Assembly: GCF_003688995.1 (NCBI RefSeq)
Contig: NZ_PENI01000026.1
Location: 1-64,000 of the forward strand
Source: Streptomyces shenzhenensis
Lineage (GTDB): Bacteria > Actinomycetota > Actinomycetes > Streptomycetales > Streptomycetaceae
Reading direction: 5' to 3'
Length of the DNA: 64,000 bases
Under the pieces are notes generated by a model. It saw only the letters and a program-made list of their open reading frames with translations. It ran no database searches and was not told the origin of the DNA. Positions 51,315-60,226 of this stretch are shown in pieces (position 1 is the stretch's first letter; each line of letters begins with the position of its first letter). The position numbers and the translations under genes are program-made.

Positions 51315-52913
51315 TCAAGCCAGGGCGACGAGGTCCGCGTAGCCGGCGCCCCACAGATCCTCCACGCCGTCCGGCAGCAGGATGATCCGCTCCGGCTGGA
51401 GCGCCTCCACCGCGCCCTCGTCGTGGGTGACCAGGACGACCGCGCCCGCGTAGGTGCGCAGCGCGCCGAGGATCTCCTCCCGGCTCGCCGGGTCGAGGTT
51501 GTTGGTCGGCTCGTCCAGGAGCAGCACGTTCGCCGCGGAGACGACGAGCGTGGCGAGCGCGAGCCGGGTCTTCTCGCCGCCGGAGAGGACACCGGCGGGC
51601 TTGTCGACGTCGTCGCCGGAGAACAGGAACGAACCCAGCACCTTGCGGACCTCGACCAGGTCCATGTCGGGCGCCGCCGAGCGCATGTTCTCCAGGACCG
51701 TGCGGTCGGCGTCCAGGGTCTCGTGCTCCTGCGCGTAGTAGCCGAGCTTGAGGCCGTGGCCGGGGACGACCATGCCGGTGTCCGGCTGCTCCACGCCCCC
51801 GAGCAGCCGCAGCAGGGTGGTCTTGCCCGCGCCGTTGAGGCCCAGGATGACGACCCGCGACCCCTTGTCGATGGCGAGGTCGACGTCGGTGAAGATCTCC
51901 AGCGAGCCGTACGACTTCGACAGTCCCTCGGCCATCAGCGGGGTCTTGCCGCAGGGCGCGGGCTCCGGGAAGCGGAGCTTGGCGACCTTGTCGGACTGGC
52001 GGGCCGCTTCGAGGCCGGACAGCAGCTTGTCGGCGCGGCGTGCCATGTTCTGCGCGGCGACGGTCTTGGTGGCCTTGGCCCGCATCTTGTCGGCCTGGGC
52101 GTTGAGCGCGGCGGCCTTCTTCTCGGCGTTCTGCCGCTCGCGCCTGCGGCGCTTCTCGTCGGCCTCGCGCTGCTGCTGGTAGAGCTTCCAGCCCATGTTG
52201 TAGACGTCGATCATCGAACGGTTGGCGTCCAGGTAGAACACCTTGTTCACGACCGTCTCGACCAGGTCGACGTCGTGCGAGATGACGATGAAGCCGCCGC
52301 GGTAGGTCTTCAGGTAGTCGCGCAGCCAGGCGATGGAGTCGGCGTCGAGGTGGTTCGTGGGCTCGTCGAGCAGCAGCGTGTCCGCGTCCGAGAACAGGAT
52401 CCGGGCCAGCTCGATACGGCGGCGCTGACCGCCGGAGAGCGTGTGCAGCGGCTGGCCGAGCACCCGGTCGGGCAGATTGAGCGCGGCGGCGATGGTGGCG
52501 GCCTCGGCCTCGGCGGCGTACCCGCCCTTGGTGAGGAACTCGGTCTCCTGGCGCTCGTACTGCTTCATCGCCTTGTCACGGGTGGCGCCCGTGCCGGTCG
52601 CGATGCGCTGCTCGTTCTCGCGCATCTTGCGGATCAGCACGTCGAGGCCGCGCGCGGACAGGACGCGGTCGCGGGCGAGGACGTCGAGGTCGCCGGTGCG
52701 CGGGTCCTGCGGCAGATAGCCGACCTCGCCGGAGCGGGTGACGGTCCCGGCGGCGGGGATGCCCTCGCCGGCCAGGATCTTGGTGAGGGTGGTCTTGCCG
52801 GCGCCGTTGCGGCCGACGAGGCCGATACGGTCGCCCTTGGCGACACGGAAGGTGGCGTTCTCGATGAGAACGCGGGCACCGGCGCGCAGCTCGATGCCGG
52901 AGGCGGAAATCAT
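51315..52913 (-). CDS. ABC-F family ATP-binding protein
   Basis: This 532-aa twin-ATPase without membrane segments is the ABC-F type that acts on the ribosome. Each half has Walker A (GRNGAGKTTL and GLNGAGKTTL), signature LSGGQ(RRR) or LSGGE(KTR) and Walker B (LLLDEPTNHLD, LLLDEPTNNLD). The linker (about 250-320, rich in Lys, Arg, Glu and Gln) matches the P-site tRNA-interaction motif. It is of the general housekeeping type (Uup/YbiT-like); antibiotic-resistance function is not implied. Confidence 0.94.
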   Translation of the reverse strand: MISASGIELRAGARVLIENATFRVAKGDRIGLVGRNGAGKTTLTKILAGEGIPAAGTVTRSGEVGYLPQDPRTGDLDVLARDRVLSARGLDVLIRKMRENEQRIATGTGATRDKAMKQYERQETEFLTKGGYAAEAEAATIAAALNLPDRVLGQPLHTLSGGQRRRIELARILFSDADTLLLDEPTNHLDADSIAWLRDYLKTYRGGFIVISHDVDLVETVVNKVFYLDANRSMIDVYNMGWKLYQQQREADEKRRRRERQNAEKKAAALNAQADKMRAKATKTVAAQNMARRADKLLSGLEAARQSDKVAKLRFPEPAPCGKTPLMAEGLSKSYGSLEIFTDVDLAIDKGSRVVILGLNGAGKTTLLRLLGGVEQPDTGMVVPGHGLKLGYYAQEHETLDADRTVLENMRSAAPDMDLVEVRKVLGSFLFSGDDVDKPAGVLSGGEKTRLALATLVVSAANVLLLDEPTNNLDPASREEILGALRTYAGAVVLVTHDEGAVEALQPERIILLPDGVEDLWGAGYADLVALA

Positions 52914-53005
52914 GGACAGACTCCAGGGCGAAGTCGTTGGCGGGATGGGCGGCTGAGGACGTTCCCGCCGTCTAATGCGCGAGGAGAATGGCCATAGGGG
53001 TCAGT

Positions 53006-54141
53006 CTAACGGGGCGGCGCAAGCGGTTTTCCCGGGTCCCGGTGCGGGGCGACGGGCCCCAGGTCGCCGACGGCGACCAGCTGATCGGTCCAGGCACCCC
53101 GTGCGCAGGGCTGCGCGACGAGGTGCCGCAGCCGACGATCGCGACCCGCTCCCCCGCTGCGGGCAGCGCCCCGCCGTGCCCCGGCGCCGCCTGCGCGGCC
53201 CGGGTCCAGCACTCGGGCTGGCTCCCTCCGTCGGCTGCTTGTTCGCAGGTTCGGGCCCCGCCGCAAGGCGCGGCCGGGGCGGAACGCGCAGCCCTCGCGC
53301 GCGGGCGGGACCCGGCGCAGGTCCCCGTCGGCGATGCGGTGCGAGGTGACCACGGCGGGCATGCCCTGGGGCAGCGGGCGGTGCCAGCGCACGGAGCGGC
53401 CGTCGGTGTCGGTGACGAGTCCGCCGTCCCAGAGGGCGATCGCGTGCCCGCGCGCGGGGAGCACGGCGAGATCCTGTCGTCAGATTCCCGTCGTCCGCCC
53501 GGAGGGCGGGTCCTGCGGCGTCGCAGGGGTCCCCCCTGGTCGAGCGGAGTCGAGAGCTTGGGGGAGCGTGCTCTCGGTGTGCCGGGCGTGGGTCCTCGTA
53601 CTGGATGTACTTGGGCCTGTGTCCGGTGCGGCGAGTGGGGGTGCATGGCGTCGCGAGGCTGGGGGCACCTCCCGGCCGGAGGCTGGGGGAGGGAATTTGA
53701 CGACAGGGCCTAGCGGGCGGCGGCCCTCGTGCGCATGGCGCCGGCGCCGCTCGCCGTCGGTCGGGTCGTATGCCTCCACGGCCGCGCCGCGGGTGCGGAG
53801 CGCCGGGGCGGCGTGGCCCTGGGGGCCGTGCGCGGTGGGGCACGGCGAGGAGCCCGGCCACGAGGAGAAAGGGTGAGTACGAGGGCGAGGGCCGGAGCGG
53901 GGGTGGGCGCACGGCCCGGGCGGCGGCGCCGCGCCCCTTCCGGTCCTCCCCCGCCGGGCAGGATGGTGCCCCGCGCCGCGGTGGACGACCACGCCCCCTT
54001 CGGCGCCGATGGCCCACCGAACAGGCGCAGAGCGTAGCCAGGCGGTGCCGGGGCGGCGGGGCGCGCCCGTCGGCCGCGCGACCCCCGCAGGGCGCCGGGC
54101 GGGCGCCGTTCCTCGGCCGCTTCCTCGGGGTCGGCCGCCAT
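53006..54141 (-). pseudogene. Decayed beta-propeller (PQQ-like) protein gene, interrupted by a MITE
   Basis: Fragments of one protein lie in several frames. N-terminal: MAADPEEAAEERRPPG start, then FLLVAGLLAVPHRA (membrane segment) and AVEAYDPTDGERRR .. HEGRRPL. After the insertion (53471-53709): VLPARGHAIALWDGGLVTDT, DGRSVRWHRPLP, SHRIADGDLRRVP and REGCAFRPGRALRRG. The motif style is that of PQQ-binding-like beta-propeller proteins (my recall). At least two frameshifts and internal losses lie apart from the insertion, so it is not functional. Removing the insertion restores CCGCTAGCCGTG, reading RPLAV. Confidence 0.65.
53471..53709. mobile_element. 239-bp MITE-like element with terminal inverted repeats
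   Basis: The ends are CCTGTCGTCAGATTCCC (53473-53489) and GGGAATTTGACGACAGG (53691-53707), inverted repeats matching 16 of 17 nt. They are flanked by CGAG (53467-53470) and CTAG (53710-53713), a 4-bp target duplication with one change. No transposase is present. The interior has GGTCGAGCGGAGTCGAGAGC and a CCTCCCGGCCGGAGG hairpin, both common in Streptomyces intergenic repeats (recalled). The CTAG target and TIR size suggest mobilisation by an IS5-type transposase (inference). Confidence 0.8.
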
Positions 54142-54324
54142 CGGCTCGGGTGGGACGCGAAGACCAGGGCTTGGGGTGCTGCGACACGTTCCGGTGAAGC
54201 ACGGGCCGGTTGCCGCCAGGCGTTGTCAGTGCCGGGTGCAAGACTGGGCAGCAGATCGGATCCGTGCGACGGACCGGCCCGTGAGCGGGCCTCGGTGCGG
54301 CATGTACACAGGGGAGTGATCGGC

Positions 54325-54738
54325 ATGGCAGGCACGGGCGGAGGGCGTCCGAGCATCTACCCGACGCTGCTGTACGCGGACGCGAAAGCGGCGATCGAGC
54401 AGCTCACCGAGGCCTTCGGTTTCACCGAGCTGTCGGTGTACGAGGGAGAGGACGGCTCGGTGGTGCACGCCGAGCTGGTGCAGGGCAACGGCGCGGTGAT
54501 GCTGGGCTCCAAGGGCCGCGGCGGTGTCTTCGACACGCTGATGAGGGACGCGGGCCCGGCGGGGGTGTACATCGTGGTGGACGACGTGGACGCGCACCAC
54601 CAGCGGGCCGTGGACCACGGCGCGGAGATCCTGTTGCCCCCGACGGACCAGGACTACGGCTCGCGGGACTACACGGCCCGGGACGCCGAGGGCAACATCT
54701 GGAGCTTCGGGACGTACGCCCCCGAGATAGGGATCTGA
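54325..54738 (+). CDS. VOC/glyoxalase-bleomycin resistance superfamily protein
   Basis: This 137-aa protein of two beta-alpha-beta-beta-beta modules has PTLLYADAKAAIEQLTEAFG and VYIVVDDVDAHHQRAVDHGA. The end DAEGNIWSFGTY matches PhnB-like members. Metal ligands are not obvious, so it may be a binding protein. The ATG at 54325 follows GGGGAG. It lies just after the decayed beta-propeller gene. Confidence 0.85.
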   Translation: MAGTGGGRPSIYPTLLYADAKAAIEQLTEAFGFTELSVYEGEDGSVVHAELVQGNGAVMLGSKGRGGVFDTLMRDAGPAGVYIVVDDVDAHHQRAVDHGAEILLPPTDQDYGSRDYTARDAEGNIWSFGTYAPEIGI

Positions 54739-54754
54739 CCCGCTCCGGCGCGCC

Positions 54755-56194
54755 CTATCCGCCGGTGTGCACCTGGAAGGCGGCCCGGCGTACCGCCTTG
54801 GCCAGCGCCGGGTCGGGGTGCGCGGCGGCGAGCGCGACCAGGACCTGCACGGTGCGCGGGTGCCCCACCGCGCGCACCTCGGCGAGCAACCGCGGGACGG
54901 TGGGCTGCACCGCGGACTCCAGATGGCGCACAAGCATCGACGCCTCGCCGTGGTCGGTGACGGCGGCGGCGGTGTCGACCCACAGCCAGGTGGCCTCTTC
55001 GCGGGTGAGGACCTCGTGGGCGTCCTCCGCGTCGGCGCCGTCGTGCTCGGCGAGCCACAGCAGGGCGTAGGGCCGCAGCGTCGGCTCCTCGACGACACCG
55101 CGCACGTCGGGTTCGGCGGGGGCGCCGACGACCCGGAGCGCCTCGAAGGCGAGGCCACGCAGCAGCGCGTCGTCGCCGCGGGCGGCCTCGATCAGTTCGG
55201 TGACGGCGCTGCCGACGGGGCGGGCGGCGAGCCAGGCGCGGTACTCGGCGCGGGCGGCGTTGGGGCGCAGTTGGGCGCAGCCGCGGAGCATGTCCTCGGC
55301 GGACTGTTCGATGTTCCCGGCGGGGCTCTGCGCGGCCACGCAGATCTGCTCCAGCTTGACCCACACCGCCCAGCTGCCGAGCGGGGTGAGGGTGACCTGG
55401 CCGGCGCCGTGGGTGAGGGCGCCGACGGAGCCGAGGGCGTGCAGGGCCCAGTCGAGGATCGGGGCGAGGTGGGTGTCCTCGGCGGGCGCGGGCGCCTGGG
55501 CGGCGGGGGCGCCGGCCGTCGGGAGCGCGGCGCCGGGGGCGTCGCCGGGACCGGGCTCGTAGGGGACTTCGCAGCGTTCGGTACGCAGCTCGGTGACCCG
55601 CTGCTGGAGCAGGTCGAGGAGCTGCTCGACCGGGACCGGGCCGGCGGACAGCTGGAGAAAGGAGAGCACCTGGGGCATGGCGGAGACCACGTCCGCGACG
55701 ACCGCGTGCTCGTGCTCGGCGGGTTCCGGGTGGGCCAGCGACCAGGCGTCGAAGAGGGCGACCCAGCCGCGCAGTACGGCGCTGTCGTCCCGGTCCCAGG
55801 CGCGCAGCCGCCAGCCGGGGCGGGCGCTGTCGCCGTGCACCTCGACGAGGCCGGCGAGGCGGGCGGTGTCCCAGTCGGCCCGGACCTGGGCCGCGGTCAG
55901 GTTCAGATCGTCGGCCGCCCGTTCGGCGGTCGCGTCGGAGAGGGTTGCCTTGCCGTCCTCGGTGGCACCGGTGCGGCCGGGGCCGAGGGCGGCGTCGGCC
56001 CAGTGGGCTACGCGGGCCGCGCCCGCAAGGCCGGAGCGTGCCATTCTGGCCAGTTCCGCCGGGGCGGGTGTGCCTTCCGGCGGCCGGGGTGCGGGGCGGC
56101 GTGGGCGCCGCTGGTTCACAGCTCTGGGGGCGGCGGCCAGGGGTCGCGGTCGGACGAGTCGAAGCCTGGAGTCGCGCGGGATACGGGACGTCAC
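54755..56194 (-). CDS. Large conserved actinobacterial protein of unknown function
   Basis: This 479-aa protein is mainly alpha-helical, with no signal or membrane segment. The N-terminus is basic (VTSRIPRDSRLRLVRPRPL). A winged-helix-like section is possible at about 90-150 (ERAADDLNLTAAQVRADWDT). The C-terminus (about 330-479) has HEAT-like repeats ending PTVPRLLAEVRAVGHPRTVQ. I do not recognise a family. The GTG at 56192-56194 follows GGAAGA. It is convergent with the VOC gene (16 nt gap). Confidence 0.65.
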   Translation of the reverse strand: MTSRIPRDSRLRLVRPRPLAAAPRAVNQRRPRRPAPRPPEGTPAPAELARMARSGLAGAARVAHWADAALGPGRTGATEDGKATLSDATAERAADDLNLTAAQVRADWDTARLAGLVEVHGDSARPGWRLRAWDRDDSAVLRGWVALFDAWSLAHPEPAEHEHAVVADVVSAMPQVLSFLQLSAGPVPVEQLLDLLQQRVTELRTERCEVPYEPGPGDAPGAALPTAGAPAAQAPAPAEDTHLAPILDWALHALGSVGALTHGAGQVTLTPLGSWAVWVKLEQICVAAQSPAGNIEQSAEDMLRGCAQLRPNAARAEYRAWLAARPVGSAVTELIEAARGDDALLRGLAFEALRVVGAPAEPDVRGVVEEPTLRPYALLWLAEHDGADAEDAHEVLTREEATWLWVDTAAAVTDHGEASMLVRHLESAVQPTVPRLLAEVRAVGHPRTVQVLVALAAAHPDPALAKAVRRAAFQVHTGG

Positions 56195-56331
56195 GGGGGC
56201 AGTCTTCCGGTTGACGGTCCGAAAACCCAAACGGAATGTCACGGCGGGCGACGGGGGTGGCCAACGCACGGTCTCCGGCTGGGGCGGATGGGCCATGTTC
56301 AGGCCACCGGTACGACGGTAAACGGAATGGA

Positions 56332-57450
56332 TTACATGAGCGGCGTCAGGAATCGGCGCAACTGTTCCTCGTACGCCTCGGGGTCGGCGTTCCACATGGC
56401 CGCGTGCGGGGCGTCCGGGACGGTGTGCAGGGCGATCCGGTCCGGGCGGCGGGCGGCGAGGCGCCGGGAGTGCACCCAGGGGGCCACGGTGTCGCCCGGG
56501 CCGTGGATGATCAGGGTGGGCACATCGAGCCGGGCGGGGTCGGCGAGGCCGTCGGGGTGCAGACCGGTGCGGCCCTGCGCGGCGCGCACGGCGAGCGGCA
56601 GCACGGCGTCCGGCGCGTGGCGGGCCGAGGCCAGGGCGCGCAGTGTGGCCGGCCAGTCGAGCACCGGTGAGTCGAGGACGAGACCGGCGACGCGGTCCCG
56701 TTCGGGTGAGCGGGCGGCGGCGCGCAGGGCCATGGTGGCGCCGGTGGACCAGCCGAGCAGGACCACGCGGTCGGCGCCGTGCCGGACGGCGTGCCGGATC
56801 GCCGCGTCCAGGTCGCGCCACTCGGTCTCGCCGAAGTGGTTGAGGCCGTCGGGTCGGCGGGGTGCGCCGAGGTCGCCGCGGTAGGCGAGGGCGAGCACCG
56901 GCAGACGTCTGCGGTGCAGGAACTCCATGATGTTCAGGGCCTGTTCGCGGGTGGTGCCCAGGCCGTGCACGGCGATCACCCAGATGTCCCGCCGGCCGGG
57001 CACGAACCAGGCGGGCAGCGGGCCGAGTTCGCCGGGCACGTCGACGTCGGTGTGGTCGAGGTCGAGGGCGGAGGCCGGGTTGCCGACGTGCACGTTCGGG
57101 GTGAGCCAGACTTTGTCGCCGGTGCTGAGCGTGCCGTGGGTGACGCCTTGCAGGCGGCGTACGACGGTGTCGGCGGTGCTCCGGACGGACTCCAGGACGG
57201 GTCCGACGACGGCGTGCGAGCCGTCGCCCGCGAGGCCGTAGACGCCTGGGCGCAGGGAGGCCAGATCGCGGGTGAGGGTGATCTGTCCCGCGGCCGTGCC
57301 GTGCACGGTGAGCCGGGGTTCGGTGGGCAGCGGCCGGCCGGCCGGTGCCTTGAGCGCGGCGTCGCTGGCCAGCCGCCCGGCGGCCACGCTGGCCGCGCCG
57401 GCTGCCAGGGCCGCGGTGACGGCGGCGGCCGTCGCTGTGACAGTGCGCAC
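56332..57450 (-). CDS. Alpha/beta hydrolase, membrane-anchored
   Basis: This 372-aa protein has an N-terminal anchor (VTAALAAGAASVAAGRLASD), then an alpha/beta-hydrolase fold with nucleophile in LLGWSTGATMAL (G-x-S-x-G), acid near LIIHGPGDTVAPW and His in VPDAPHAAMW. An extra N-terminal region (about 45-160) may be a lid. The substrate is unknown. The GTG at 57448-57450 is preceded by GGAGACTGGTGAC. Confidence 0.85.
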   Translation of the reverse strand: MRTVTATAAAVTAALAAGAASVAAGRLASDAALKAPAGRPLPTEPRLTVHGTAAGQITLTRDLASLRPGVYGLAGDGSHAVVGPVLESVRSTADTVVRRLQGVTHGTLSTGDKVWLTPNVHVGNPASALDLDHTDVDVPGELGPLPAWFVPGRRDIWVIAVHGLGTTREQALNIMEFLHRRRLPVLALAYRGDLGAPRRPDGLNHFGETEWRDLDAAIRHAVRHGADRVVLLGWSTGATMALRAAARSPERDRVAGLVLDSPVLDWPATLRALASARHAPDAVLPLAVRAAQGRTGLHPDGLADPARLDVPTLIIHGPGDTVAPWVHSRRLAARRPDRIALHTVPDAPHAAMWNADPEAYEEQLRRFLTPLM

Positions 57451-57539
57451 GTCACCAGTCTCCCGGCGGACCGCGCGGTCGGCCAGCCGGAGCGTACGGA
57501 GACCCGGACGGGCGCGGAGCGGCGGACCGGGCGGGTGCG

Positions 57540-58229
57540 TCAGGGGCGCTGGCCGTAGCCGCGCAGGCGGTCCGCCACCTCCGTCAGCTGCTCCGGGGTC
57601 AGAAGGGTGGGGGTGTGGCCCGGTACCGAGGACGCCGTGAGCCACAGACGGCACATCCACTCCAGTTGGGCGGTGCGGTCGTAGGCCTGGTCGAGGGTGC
57701 TGCCGTAGGTGAGGGTGCCGTGGTTGCGCAGCAGGCAGCCGGAGCGGCCGGCGAGGGCGTGGAGCATGTTCCGGGCGAGTTCCTCGGTGCCGTAGGCGGC
57801 GTACGGCGCGACCCGGACGGGGCCGCCGAGCGCCGCCGACATGTAGTGGATCGAGGGGAGTTCGGAGACGAGCGTCGAGACGGCCGTGGCGTGCACGGCG
57901 TGGGTGTGGACGACGGCGCGCGCGTCCGTGGCGCGGTAGACGGCGAGGTGCATGGGCAGTTCGCTGGTGGGCACCAGCGTGCCGAGCACCTGCCGGCCGT
58001 CGAGGTCCACGCCGGTCATGTCGTCCGGTGTGAGCCGGTCGTACGGCACGCCCGAGGGTGTGACCAGCACGGTGTCGCCGACCCGTACCGAGACGTTCCC
58101 GGAGGTGCCGACGACCAGTCCGTCGGACACGGTGCGGCGGGCCGTGCCGACCAGTTCCTCCCAGGCCCGCGCCGCCTCCTGGCCCGCGTCCCGCGGTGCC
58201 GTCCGCCGCTCCCGCCGCTGTTCCGTCAT
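57540..58229 (-). CDS. Class II aldolase/adducin family protein
   Basis: This 229-aa zinc-dependent aldolase of the fuculose-phosphate/ribulose-phosphate epimerase type has the phosphate loop GTSGNVSVR, VTPSGVPYDRL, TSELPMHLAVY, zinc ligands in VVHTHAVHA, the second His in NHGTLTYG and the catalytic Glu in SELP. The substrate is probably a sugar phosphate or a salvage metabolite (open). It lies 89 nt upstream of the hydrolase gene, same strand. Confidence 0.92.
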   Translation of the reverse strand: MTEQRRERRTAPRDAGQEAARAWEELVGTARRTVSDGLVVGTSGNVSVRVGDTVLVTPSGVPYDRLTPDDMTGVDLDGRQVLGTLVPTSELPMHLAVYRATDARAVVHTHAVHATAVSTLVSELPSIHYMSAALGGPVRVAPYAAYGTEELARNMLHALAGRSGCLLRNHGTLTYGSTLDQAYDRTAQLEWMCRLWLTASSVPGHTPTLLTPEQLTEVADRLRGYGQRP

Positions 58230-58331
58230 GCCGTGATCCTGCCGGGTGACCAGGATCTCTTCAACGGTGTGCGGCAGTCTCCGGGGGGCCGCACCCCCAC
58301 CTTCCTCGGTGACACCATGAATCCCCCCTCA

Positions 58332-58372
58332 GTTCATCTCCCGTTCACCCAGGTTGCCTACGTTCAACCGGC
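58332..58372 (+). promoter_or_regulatory. PHO box (PhoP operator)
   Basis: GTTCATCTCCC (58332-58342) is followed directly by GTTCACCCAGG (58343-58353), with a third GTTCAACCGGC at 58362-58372. 11-bp direct repeats of GTTCACC type are the binding units of the Streptomyces PhoP regulator. The site is about 30 nt before the Pit gene, so low-phosphate control by PhoRP is expected. Confidence 0.75.
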
Positions 58373-58400
58373 CAATGACTTCGAACGATTGCCTGGGTAA

Positions 58401-59654
58401 ATGGAAAGCTTCTCGCTGATCCTCGCGATTGTGGTGATCACCGCACTCGCGTTCGATTTCACGAACGGTTTCCACGACACCGCCAACGCGATGGCCACGA
58501 CCATCTCGACCGGTGCGCTCAAGCCCAAGGTCGCGGTGGCCATGTCCGCCGCCCTCAACCTGGTGGGCGCCTTCCTCTCCGTGGAGGTCGCCAACACGAT
58601 CTCCAAGGGTCTCGTCGACGAGACCGGCATCCGTCCCGAGGTCATCTTCGCCGCCCTGGTGGGCGCGATCCTCTGGAACCTGCTGACCTGGCTGGTGGGC
58701 CTGCCCTCCAGTTCCTCGCACGCCCTGATGGGCGGTCTGATCGGCGCCACCGTCGCCTCCGCGGGCGCGGGCGCCGTCCACGGCGACGCGCTCGTCACCA
58801 AGGTGCTCATCCCGGCGCTGGCCGCCCCGGTCGTCGCGGGCGTGGCGGCGCTGCTCGCCACCCGCCTGTCGTACCGGCTCGGCGCGAAGGCGGACGGCAG
58901 GGCCGCCGAGAAGGGCTACCGGGCCGGCCAGATCGCCTCCGCGGGCCTGGTCTCCCTGGCCCACGGCACGAACGACGCCCAGAAGACGATGGGCATCATC
59001 ACCCTGGCGCTGATCGCCGGCGGCGCCCTGGCCCCCGGCTCCAACCCTCCCACCTGGGTCATACTCTCCGCGGGTCTCGCCATCGCGCTCGGCACCTACC
59101 TGGGCGGCTGGCGGATCATCCGCACGATGGGCAAAGGCCTGACCGACCTTCAGCCGCAGCAGGGCTTCGCCGCCCAGACCAGCGCGGCGACCGCCATCCT
59201 GGCCTCCTCGCACCTCGGCTTCTCCCTCTCCACCACGCATGTCGTCTCCGGTTCCGTGATGGGCGCGGGCCTGGGCCGCAAGGGCGGCGTGGTCCGCTGG
59301 TCCACGGCGACCCGGATGGTCGTCGCCTGGGCGCTGACGCTGCCGGCCGCCGCGCTGGTCGGCGCGCTCGCGGAGACCGTCACGGACCTGGGCGACTGGG
59401 GCACCGCGTGCGTGGCGGTCTTCCTGGTCGCCGCCGCCGCCACGATCTGGCGGATCTCCCGGCGCGAGGTCGTCGACCACAGCAACGTCAACGACACCGC
59501 CGAGCCGGCCGGTGTGGTGACCGCCGCGATCGCCGCCGTGGCACCTCCGGCGGCGGGCACCCCGGCCGCTGACCTGACGGCCACCATCCCGTCCCCGCCG
59601 GTGTCCGCGGCCCCGGCCGCCCCCGACCAGGCCGCACCGCCTGCCGCCGTCTGA
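58401..59654 (+). CDS. pitH2: Low-affinity inorganic phosphate transporter (Pit family)
   Basis: This 417-aa protein has ten helices. The Pit signature occurs twice as inverted halves: DFTNGFHDTANAMATTISTG near the N-terminus and SLAHGTNDAQKTMGI in the middle. It moves metal-phosphate with H+. A Pro/Ala-rich tail (about 360-417) is cytoplasmic. The start is right after a PHO box. The small membrane protein at 59697 follows and is probably co-transcribed. Confidence 0.94.
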   Translation: MESFSLILAIVVITALAFDFTNGFHDTANAMATTISTGALKPKVAVAMSAALNLVGAFLSVEVANTISKGLVDETGIRPEVIFAALVGAILWNLLTWLVGLPSSSSHALMGGLIGATVASAGAGAVHGDALVTKVLIPALAAPVVAGVAALLATRLSYRLGAKADGRAAEKGYRAGQIASAGLVSLAHGTNDAQKTMGIITLALIAGGALAPGSNPPTWVILSAGLAIALGTYLGGWRIIRTMGKGLTDLQPQQGFAAQTSAATAILASSHLGFSLSTTHVVSGSVMGAGLGRKGGVVRWSTATRMVVAWALTLPAAALVGALAETVTDLGDWGTACVAVFLVAAAATIWRISRREVVDHSNVNDTAEPAGVVTAAIAAVAPPAAGTPAADLTATIPSPPVSAAPAAPDQAAPPAAV

Positions 59655-59696
59655 TCCTCCGTTCCCCTCCCCCTCGGTACCCAAGGAAGCATCACC

Positions 59697-59918
59697 ATGA
59701 AGATCGACTGGGCGGCCCTCGGCTCCGTCTTCGGCGTCAGTCTCGCGGTCACCGTGGCGCTGGTGGCCCTCTTCACCCTCGGCGTGGCCGGCCTGTCGCG
59801 CCGCGAACGGGCCGCGGCCGAGGGCGGCTCCGCCGGCCTCGCGCTGACCGCCGCGTACGCGTGCTTCGCGGCGTGCGTCGCCGCGGTGGCCTACGGCATC
59901 CTTCTGATCACCGCCTAG
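59697..59918 (+). CDS. Small membrane protein paired with the Pit transporter
   Basis: This 73-aa protein has two helices (LGSVFGVSLAVTVALVALFT and AAYACFAACVAAVAYGILLI). It is 42 nt downstream of the Pit gene, same strand, under the same PHO box. The function is unknown, perhaps an accessory subunit. Confidence 0.8.
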   Translation: MKIDWAALGSVFGVSLAVTVALVALFTLGVAGLSRRERAAAEGGSAGLALTAAYACFAACVAAVAYGILLITA

Positions 59919-59965
59919 GCCGGTCTGCGGGTGCCGATATGAGCCTCGGCACACTCTCCCCTCGC

Positions 59966-60125
59966 AGGTCAACGGCAAGTTGACGGCCCTTCCGGGGCCG
60001 TGGTGGACTGCCGGAGCCATGTACGGCGGCACGAGAGGAAGCCGGTGCGAATCCGGCGCGGTCCCGCCACTGTCACCGGGGAAGAACCCCCGGGAGCCAG
60101 GAACTCTCACCGCCGGTCTCGTCGA
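59966..60125 (+). ncRNA. Cobalamin (B12) riboswitch
   Basis: The conserved core is present: GAGGAAGCCGGTGCGAATCC (60035-60054), GGCGCGGTCCCGCCACTGTC (60055-60074) and the B12-box part GGGAGCCAGGAACTC (60092-60106). It precedes cobD-cobQ-cobN, so it should lower expression when adenosylcobalamin is high. Boundaries of the first and last helix are approximate. Confidence 0.92.
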
Positions 60126-60162
60126 ACCAGGGCGTGGACACCCTGAGTGAGGACATATCGCC

Positions 60163-60222
60163 ATGCTCGGCTGCGGATCGAGGCACAGCACCAGGTCGCT
60201 TCCCGACCCCACGGCCGGCTGA
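60163..60222 (+). CDS. Short leader ORF (19 codons) between riboswitch and cobD
   Basis: The ATG at 60163 encodes MLGCGSRHSTRSLPDPTAG and stops at 60220-60222. AGTGAGGAC lies 8 nt before the ATG and forms a better ribosome site than that of cobD. The stop is 4 nt before the cobD GTG. The riboswitch could control this site and transfer the effect to cobD by coupled translation. Not known to be expressed. Confidence 0.4.
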   Translation: MLGCGSRHSTRSLPDPTAG

Positions 60223-60226
60223 GCCG

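Noticed and set aside
51315..52913. Antibiotic-resistance ABC-F
   Set aside because: The linker and context are of the housekeeping type; no biosynthetic cluster nearby.
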